The position numbers were made by a program, and so were the translations under genes. From assembly GCA_903910745.1 (NCBI GenBank), contig CAIWAO010000114.1, forward strand, positions 1 to 38,940: a DNA stretch of 38,940 bases, written 5' to 3'. Positions within the stretch are counted from its first letter, which is position 1. Every line of letters begins with the position of its first letter. The notes under the pieces were generated by a model that was not told the origin of the DNA, did no database searches, and saw nothing but the letters and a program-made list of their open reading frames with translations. Source of the stretch: an uncultured Burkholderiales bacterium (GTDB taxonomy: Bacteria; Pseudomonadota; Gammaproteobacteria; Burkholderiales; Burkholderiaceae_C). Positions 33,943-38,940 of the stretch are shown here, one piece after another.

Positions 33943-34566
33943 TCTCTCTCTGACCCAATTATCATTAGACTTTGTGTACTGAAGTCGATCATGGAGACGA
34001 TTTTGACGGCCTTGCCAAAACTCCCATCTGTCTGGCTTAAGTATGTATCCACCCCAATGCGGTGGGCGAGGGGGGTTGAGCAGGAACCGAGCAGCAAATT
34101 TAGCTGCTTGGGTCATGAGGTAAGTACGAGAGGTAATGACTTGGCTTTGGGGGCTAGCCCAGGCCCCAATTCTAGAGTCTAGTGGTCTACTATTGAAGTA
34201 CGTATCACTATCTGTTGGATTTATCTTCTCAACTAGACCTTCAATTCTAACTACTCTTTCTAACTCAACCCAGTGAAATTGCAGACTAGCAAAGGGGTTG
34301 CCTGCCAGTTCACGCCCTTTCCTGCTCTCGTAATTGGTATACCAAACGATTCCCTCAGGTCCAAAACCCTTAACCAGAACAACTCTAGTGCTTGGACGAA
34401 GATCACTGCTAACGGTCGCAAGTGTCATTGCATTTGGTTCAGGTATTTTGGATTCTATGGCTTCATCTAACCAAATACGAAATTGATCATGAGGAAGGAG
34501 TTGTGAAGCTTTTTCATCAAGTTCCTTTAACTCGTAGCTTTTACGCATGTCAGCGAGGGATTGCAT
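33931..34566 (-). CDS. pdxH: Pyridoxamine 5'-phosphate oxidase
   Basis: PdxH is an FMN enzyme that oxidises pyridoxine or pyridoxamine 5'-phosphate to pyridoxal 5'-phosphate. The 211-aa product aligns along its length with E. coli PdxH (218 aa): [13 protein letters not shown] near the start, PNAMTLATV, the FMN-binding [48 protein letters not shown], and the C-terminal [31 protein letters not shown]. The second methionine (residue 7) is an alternative start. It is a stand-alone housekeeping gene, divergent from the nucleotidyltransferase gene, and would supply PLP for enzymes such as the nearby aminotransferase. Confidence 0.96.
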   Translation of the reverse strand: MQSLADMRKSYELKELDEKASQLLPHDQFRIWLDEAIESKIPEPNAMTLATVSSDLRPSTRVVLVKGFGPEGIVWYTNYESRKGRELAGNPFASLQFHWVELERVVRIEGLVEKINPTDSDTYFNSRPLDSRIGAWASPQSQVITSRTYLMTQAAKFAARFLLNPPRPPHWGGYILKPDRWEFWQGRQNRLHDRLQYTKSNDNWVRERLAP

Positions 34567-34624
34567 ATTTGGGCCTCAAATTTTCGGGAGTTTAAAATGT
34601 AATTATCTAACTAACTTTACGACA

Positions 34625-35251
34625 ATGGAATTCGACAAATCTAGGAAAAATCCCACCTCATTGCCCACAGTTGTACTTTTGTGCGCGGGTCGCAGTGAGC
34701 GGTTTATCGCTCAAGGCGGACGTGGCAACAAATTAGAAGCAATTGTTGGCGCAAAAAGTGTTAGAGATCATGTCCTCAAGGCAATAGAAACGGCAAGTCT
34801 GCCATATGTAATTGTAGAGCCAAAGGACTTGGAGGATAGTGAACGAATCAGCAACTCAGGTATGGGTGACAGTATTGCATGCGGAGTATCCAAATCACGG
34901 CAATCTAATGGATGGCTTGTACTGCCTGCTGATCTTCCCCTTATTCAAAGCTCAACTCTTCAATTGATAGCGAGCCATCTCACACTTCGCACGCAACTAC
35001 TGGATTCTGAATGGGTCACGGTCGCACCTGGGTATGCAGGGCAAAGGGGGCATCCTGTCGGATTTTCAAGTGGTTTTTTGAATTCTCTTGTCAAACTAAG
35101 GGGAGACGAGGGGGCCAGGAGGATTTTGCAGGAGTATCCTCCTCATTTGGTTGATGTTAACGATCAGGGCTGTGTTTTAGACGTAGATACGCCTGAACTA
35201 TTAGATAAAGCTCGCAAAATATGGCTTCAAATGTCATCAAACCAACACTAA
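34625..35251 (+). CDS. MobA/MocA-like nucleotidyltransferase
   Basis: The 208-aa protein belongs to the MobA-like NTP transferase family, whose members join CTP or GTP to molybdopterin or NTPs to phospho-sugars. Visible are the nucleotide-binding opening VVLLCAGRSERF (about 17-28) with GNKLEAIVGAKSV after it, the metal-binding LVLPADLPLIQ, and RGHPVGFSSGF, typical of the MocA/YgfJ branch. The start at 34625 is chosen because the upstream in-frame ATG at 34547 would overlap the divergent pdxH start. It lies 27 bases before edd on the same strand. No molybdoenzyme or cofactor genes are in the window, so the substrate is open. Confidence 0.78.
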   Translation: MEFDKSRKNPTSLPTVVLLCAGRSERFIAQGGRGNKLEAIVGAKSVRDHVLKAIETASLPYVIVEPKDLEDSERISNSGMGDSIACGVSKSRQSNGWLVLPADLPLIQSSTLQLIASHLTLRTQLLDSEWVTVAPGYAGQRGHPVGFSSGFLNSLVKLRGDEGARRILQEYPPHLVDVNDQGCVLDVDTPELLDKARKIWLQMSSNQH

Positions 35252-35278
35252 ACTACAACAATAAATGCAAGTTTTAAC

Positions 35279-37117
35279 ATGATTCATCCAGTTGTTCAAA
35301 AAGTAACCCAGCGAATTAGGGAAAAAAGTGCTCCTACAAGGCGTGCGTATTTAGACAGAGTCGATCTAATGGCTTCAAGGCAAAGGGGAAGCGACCGTTT
35401 AGGGTGTGCAAATGTTGCACACGCCGTTGCAGCTCTGAGTCGAGATGACCGATTTAAAGTCGTTGTTGAGCGAAGCCCCAACATTGCCATTGTGAACGCT
35501 TACAACGATATGCTCTCTGCGCACGCGCCGTTTAGGTACTTTCCTGAGATCATCAAAGATGAAGCTCGTCTACATTCAGCGACTGCTCAAGTCGCTGGAG
35601 GGGTGCCGGCAATGTGTGACGGCGTAACTCAAGGCACTCCAGCGATGGAGCTTAGTTTGTTCAGTCGAGACGTGATTGCTATGTCCACAGCGGTCTCCTT
35701 GAGTCACGATATGTTTGACGCTACTTTGATGCTTGGAGTATGCGATAAGATAGTTCCAGGTTTATTGATTGGGGCGCTTCATTTTGGTCATTTGCCAACT
35801 GTTTTTGTTCCAGCAGGCCCGATGCTCACAGGATTGTCTAATTCTGAAAAATCAAAGTATAGACAAAAAGCTGCTCAAGGCCTAGTAACTAGAGATGAGT
35901 TATTGGAGTCAGAGAGTAAGGCTTACTCAGGTGAGGGAACGTGTACTTTTTACGGTACTGCCAATAGCAACCAAATGTTACTTGAAGCAATGGGTCTGCA
36001 TGTCCCAGGAACTGCATTTGTTAACCCCACCCAGCAAGAGGCTCGAGAGGCATTAACCAGAGAAGCAGTAAGGACCGTTTTAGGTATCACACATGCTCAC
36101 CGTTTCTCACCCATTGGTCGGCTAGTTGATGAAAAATGTATTGTGAACGCCGCAGTTGCTTTACTTGCAACTGGAGGATCAACCAACCATTTAATTCACT
36201 GGGTGGCTGTTGCTAAAGCTGCAGGCTTGCATATTGATTGGGATGACTTTGCTCAGTTGTCCCAAATTACCCCTTTGATAGCACGTGTATATCCTAATGG
36301 CGAGGCCGACGTTAACCAGTTTCAAGCATGTGGGGGGCCAGGATTTGTGATCGGTGAGCTACTCGACGCCGGCCTTATGCATTCAGATGTGATGACTGTT
36401 AGAGAGGGCGGTATCCAGGAATTTTCTAGTACCGTCACCTACTCAAACAAAAAACTTGAGTGGAGTAGGCCTGGTTTAAGTAAAGACTTATCCGTACTTC
36501 GCAATGTTCAAGAGCCTTTTAGTCCATCTGGGGGACTTGTTTTACTTAAAGGAAACCTAGGGCGGGGTGTTGTTAAATCATCAGCAGTCCCGACTGATTT
36601 ACACCTAGTTCAAGCGCCTGCAATGGTTTTTGATTCACAAGAGGAGTTACAGCAGGCTTTTCAATCTGGTGAGTTGGAAAATTTTTGCAAACTACATGGA
36701 GGTGTGATTTGTGTAGTGCGTTGGCAAGGACCCAGTGCAAATGGAATGCCCGAATTACACAAACTAACACCACCTTTGGCTGTGCTCATGGGTAAAGGGT
36801 TCAAAGTAGCACTTGTTACGGATGGACGCATGAGCGGGGCGTCTGGTCAGGTACCAGCGGCGATTCATTTGACACCAGAAGCGGCGTTGGGGGGAGCGCT
36901 TGCTAGGGTCATCACAGGAGACGTAATTAAATTGGATTTACTCCATGGTGAGCTACAAGTCTTGTTGGATGCTAAGGCTTGGGAAAACAGAGAAACTGCA
37001 AAGGTGCCTGTCAACTTAAGAGATGAAAATAAATTTGGTTTGGGCAGAGAGCTTTTTGGCGCTTTAAGAAAAAATGTGACTTCAGCTGAAGAGGGGGCAA
37101 TATCATGGATGGATTAA
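35279..37117 (+). CDS. edd: 6-phosphogluconate dehydratase
   Basis: Edd makes 2-keto-3-deoxy-6-phosphogluconate from 6-phosphogluconate, the first dedicated step of the Entner-Doudoroff pathway. The 612-aa protein matches the Edd length (about 600) and has the family blocks [49 protein letters not shown] and [14 protein letters not shown] with their Fe-S cysteines. [20 protein letters not shown] and [23 protein letters not shown] follow. It is distinct from the sugar-acid dehydratase at 10270-12015, which is shorter and carries the ACTDCRRY element. The end overlaps eda by 13 bases, indicating coupled translation. Confidence 0.95.
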   Translation: MIHPVVQKVTQRIREKSAPTRRAYLDRVDLMASRQRGSDRLGCANVAHAVAALSRDDRFKVVVERSPNIAIVNAYNDMLSAHAPFRYFPEIIKDEARLHSATAQVAGGVPAMCDGVTQGTPAMELSLFSRDVIAMSTAVSLSHDMFDATLMLGVCDKIVPGLLIGALHFGHLPTVFVPAGPMLTGLSNSEKSKYRQKAAQGLVTRDELLESESKAYSGEGTCTFYGTANSNQMLLEAMGLHVPGTAFVNPTQQEAREALTREAVRTVLGITHAHRFSPIGRLVDEKCIVNAAVALLATGGSTNHLIHWVAVAKAAGLHIDWDDFAQLSQITPLIARVYPNGEADVNQFQACGGPGFVIGELLDAGLMHSDVMTVREGGIQEFSSTVTYSNKKLEWSRPGLSKDLSVLRNVQEPFSPSGGLVLLKGNLGRGVVKSSAVPTDLHLVQAPAMVFDSQEELQQAFQSGELENFCKLHGGVICVVRWQGPSANGMPELHKLTPPLAVLMGKGFKVALVTDGRMSGASGQVPAAIHLTPEAALGGALARVITGDVIKLDLLHGELQVLLDAKAWENRETAKVPVNLRDENKFGLGRELFGALRKNVTSAEEGAISWMD

Positions 37118-37752
37118 AAAAATTATCGTCACGAGATGTCATGCAAGATGCTCCTGTGATACCGGTCATCGTCGTCGAAGATATCAAGCACGCAGTTCCA
37201 ATGGCCAGGGCATTATTGGCTGGAGGCATCAAAATGTTAGAGGTCACGCTTAGAACCAAGCAAGGTTTAGAGGCAATTAGAGCTATCTCAAACGAAGTTC
37301 CCCAGGTTTTTGTGGGGGCAGGCACGGTTAGAACCCCAGATCAAGCTTTATTGGCGTTTAATGCAGGGGCTCAGTTTGCAGTAAGTCCAGGATTCACAAC
37401 GGGTGTTGCTGTTGCATGCAAAGAGTTGGGCTTGGCATTGCTGCCAGGAGTTTCCACAGCTAGTGAGGTGATGCTTGCGCAGGAGCACGGTTTTAACGAG
37501 TTGAAATTCTTCCCAGCGGTTCCCGCTGGGGGAGTGAAAATGTTGAAGGCTCTTGCAGGACCGTTTACTGATGTTACCTTTTGCCCCACGGGTGGAATAA
37601 ATTTAGACAATGCGCCTGAATTTTTAGCGTTGCAAAACGTAATTTGTGTGGGAGGGTCTTGGCTTGTTCCCGCTCATGCGTTGAGTGAGGGAAATTGGGC
37701 TTTAATTACCTCGTTAGCAGCTCAGGCCTGTAAGCTAAAAAGAGCAAACTAA
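37105..37752 (+). CDS. eda: KDPG aldolase
   Basis: Eda splits 2-keto-3-deoxy-6-phosphogluconate into pyruvate and glyceraldehyde 3-phosphate by a lysine Schiff base. The 215-aa product follows E. coli Eda closely: PVIPVIVVEDIKHAVPMARALLAGG, MLEVTLRTKQGLEAIRAI with the catalytic Glu, VGAGTVRTPDQ, LKFFPAVPAGGVKMLKALAGPF carrying the Schiff-base Lys in the KFFPA motif, then FCPTGGI and CVGGSWLVP. It completes the Entner-Doudoroff pair with edd and might also cleave keto-acids from the sugar-acid cluster. It converges on gloA across a 40-base gap of short repeats. Confidence 0.95.
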   Translation: MDGLKKLSSRDVMQDAPVIPVIVVEDIKHAVPMARALLAGGIKMLEVTLRTKQGLEAIRAISNEVPQVFVGAGTVRTPDQALLAFNAGAQFAVSPGFTTGVAVACKELGLALLPGVSTASEVMLAQEHGFNELKFFPAVPAGGVKMLKALAGPFTDVTFCPTGGINLDNAPEFLALQNVICVGGSWLVPAHALSEGNWALITSLAAQACKLKRAN

Positions 37753-37758
37753 GTTAAA

Positions 37759-37790
37759 GTAAGAGTAAAGGTAAGAGTAAAGGTAAGAGT
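37759..37790. repeat. 12-bp tandem repeat between eda and gloA
   Basis: GTAAGAGTAAAG is present twice in full (37759-37770 and 37771-37782), followed by a partial third copy, GTAAGAGT (37783-37790). It fills almost the whole 40-base space between the convergent eda and gloA stop codons. It has no hairpin and looks like replication-slippage sequence. Confidence 0.75.
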
Positions 37791-37792
37791 GT

Positions 37793-38179
37793 TTAATCAT
37801 CTCTTTGAATGAGCTCAATCTTATAGCCATCTGGATCAGTCACAAAGGCAATAATTGTGTTACCACCTTTTACAGGTCCAGCCTCGCGGGTTACGGTTCC
37901 GCCCATGGATTTGATCTTGTTGCAAGTCTCATAAACGTCCTTTGCTCCTAATGCCAAATGGCCAAAGGCGCTACCCATTTCGTAACTCTCTACGCCGTAG
38001 TTATAAGTCAATTCGATTTCAGCTTGGTGAGGATTGCCTTCGTATCCAACAAAAGCAAGTGAGTACTTTTGGTCAGGCCGGTCAGTTGTTCTTAGCAACT
38101 GCATGCCTAGAACCTGGGTATAGAAATCAATAGATTTTTGTAGATTGCCTACACGCAGCATGGTATGAAGAAGTCTCAT
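37793..38179 (-). CDS. gloA: Lactoylglutathione lyase (glyoxalase I)
   Basis: GloA converts the hemithioacetal of methylglyoxal and glutathione to S-lactoylglutathione. The 128-aa product has the two-module glyoxalase fold with the metal ligands of the family: His5 in RLLHTMLRV, Glu in [11 protein letters not shown], His in [13 protein letters not shown] and Glu near the C-terminus in [10 protein letters not shown]. Opening [23 protein letters not shown] and [10 protein letters not shown] are hallmarks of the E. coli-type, nickel-using enzyme. Its place beside the Entner-Doudoroff genes fits detoxification of methylglyoxal arising from triose phosphate. Confidence 0.95.
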   Translation of the reverse strand: MRLLHTMLRVGNLQKSIDFYTQVLGMQLLRTTDRPDQKYSLAFVGYEGNPHQAEIELTYNYGVESYEMGSAFGHLALGAKDVYETCNKIKSMGGTVTREAGPVKGGNTIIAFVTDPDGYKIELIQRDD

Positions 38180-38418
38180 GGATTTATGAAAATGATATGG
38201 AGTTGAAAAATTTAGGCTTTAGATGATAGAAAATCGTGTACTCAATGGACATTCTAAACCTTGACCAATAGTCCCTTATTTTTGTTTAAATTTGTACTTT
38301 TGTAGTCAAAACCCAACTTGAATACCCTTACTAAGCATTCAGTTTTAGCTATAAGTGTCGATACATTGAGAGTGGAGAGGGTGAATTTACAAGCCCCACA
38401 ACAATCGAGGAGTTCAAA

Positions 38419-38535
38419 ATGGATATGGAAACTTGGTTAACGATAGCTGTAGTTTTAGTCACTTTACCCATTGCATTAATCAGTGGTTTAGCAGTTGTAT
38501 TGGCTTATGTCGCTCTTAACCAAGAAAAGCAATAA
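38419..38535 (+). CDS. 38-aa single-pass membrane protein
   Basis: The short frame from ATG at 38419 to TAA at 38533-38535 encodes MDMETWLTIAVVLVTLPIAL followed by ISGLAVVLAYVALNQEKQ. It has one membrane span of about 26 residues and a short polar tail. A strong GAGGAG site 6 bases before the ATG supports translation. I do not recognise a family. It stands alone before a sigma-54 promoter for the next gene, and small proteins of this kind often modulate a larger membrane protein. Confidence 0.6.
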   Translation: MDMETWLTIAVVLVTLPIALISGLAVVLAYVALNQEKQ

Positions 38536-38556
38536 AGAAACAATTGACTCTTGTTT

Positions 38557-38572
38557 TGGCATGTTGATTGCA
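38557..38572 (+). promoter_or_regulatory. Sigma-54 (RpoN) promoter, -24/-12
   Basis: TGGCATGTTGATTGCA fits the RpoN consensus TGGCAYR-N4-TTGCW at every fixed position. The GG (38558-38559) and GC (38570-38571) are separated by the required 10 bases. Transcription would start near 38583, giving a leader of about 70 bases to the ATG at 38653. RpoN promoters need an enhancer-binding protein; no upstream activator site could be identified. Confidence 0.65.
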
Positions 38573-38652
38573 ATAATATGTCTGAATTTCGTCGTAAATT
38601 TTTTGAAATGATCAAGGGGAACACGTTATAAAAGATTAAAGGAGAGCTCATC

Positions 38653-38940
38653 ATGAGTAGCGAATATGGTTTTAAGGTGGATGGTTGGGGTTCTAGTTGG
38701 GGTGGCCAACAAAGCAATATGGCTGAAGCACGAAGGTTAGGGCGCTTAAACAAGCTAAAGGCATTGCTGGACGCTTTAAGTGCTGGGAATATAGTTGACG
38801 CACAAAAGGCTATGTTGGACCTGTGGGCCTTTGATAACGCTTTAAAGAACGATACCTATTTGATTCAAATCAATGATGAGTTATCCAAGAAGCAACTTTA
38901 CTTTGCTCAAAAAACTGCACGTAACATGCAGGCAGATATC
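38653..38940 (+). CDS. Unrecognised protein, cut by right window edge
   Basis: An open frame starts at ATG 38653 with a strong AAAGGAGAG site (38638-38646) and stays open to the edge, giving 96 residues. The start is Gly/Ser/Trp-rich (VDGWGSSWGGQQSN). A helical, charged region follows with Ala/Leu-rich segments (AEARRLGRLNKLKALLDALSAG, IVDAQKAMLDLWAFDNAL), and no signal peptide or membrane span is visible. I do not recognise it; the C-terminal part is missing. Expression is probably RpoN-dependent from the promoter at 38557-38572. Confidence 0.65.
   Translation, partial: MSSEYGFKVDGWGSSWGGQQSNMAEARRLGRLNKLKALLDALSAGNIVDAQKAMLDLWAFDNALKNDTYLIQINDELSKKQLYFAQKTARNMQADI

Noticed and set aside
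35230-35252. A fifth Pho box before edd (TGTCATCAAAC followed by CAACACTAAAC)
   Set aside because: The second unit lacks the TCA core, the site overlaps the end of the nucleotidyltransferase coding sequence, and edd has no evident link to phosphate stress. Probably chance.

Overview
The window is AT-rich bacterial chromosome, almost wall-to-wall with protein genes. It most likely comes from a betaproteobacterium of the order Burkholderiales, perhaps a freshwater oligotroph of the Polynucleobacter type. The pointers are a Bug/TctC-type solute receptor beside sugar-acid enzymes, RecBCD, an Entner-Doudoroff edd-eda pair and the general protein style. The taxonomic call is inference. No rRNA, tRNA or CRISPR array was seen.

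Layout. (1) 1-126: the 5' end of an IS30-family transposase runs off the left edge. (2) 150-9112: recC-recB-recD, tightly packed, encode the RecBCD helicase-nuclease. (3) 9281-15937: a sugar-acid utilisation cluster holds a Bug receptor, an IlvD/Edd-family dehydratase, a UxaA-family dehydratase, a DapA-family aldolase/dehydratase and a beta-propeller lactonase. (4) 15985-23007: an unusual island of two divergent transcription units. Leftward are a GspE/PilB/PilT-type secretion ATPase and a thioredoxin-fold protein with a single active-site cysteine. Rightward are a 775-aa exported protein made of about 15 cysteine repeats, a TraN-like exported protein and a small membrane coiled-coil protein. 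No other conjugation or pilus genes are in the window, so this may be a free-standing surface or secretion system.

(5) 23088-33942: a phosphorus-stress and lipid-remodelling region. It contains two GT4 glycosyltransferases, a DUF962/Mpo1-like membrane protein, a membrane-anchored class-III aminotransferase, phosphatidylserine decarboxylase, the olsB-plcP-agt operon, polyphosphate kinase 2 and diacylglycerol kinase. Four 22-bp direct repeats matching the Pho-box layout (two 11-bp units) stand before the first glycosyltransferase, the Mpo1-like gene, olsB and ppk2. The simplest reading is a PhoB regulon that strips phosphate from membrane phospholipids (PlcP), replaces them with glycolipids (Agt) and ornithine lipids (OlsB), recycles diacylglycerol (DgkA) and uses polyphosphate (PPK2). 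Inside this region a 0.5-kb gene-free gap carries a terminator, five 14-bp tandem repeats and a long hairpin.

(6) 33931-38179: pdxH, a MobA/MocA-like nucleotidyltransferase, edd-eda and gloA. (7) 38419-38940: a 38-aa single-pass membrane protein, a perfect-looking sigma-54 promoter, and an unrecognised gene cut by the right edge.
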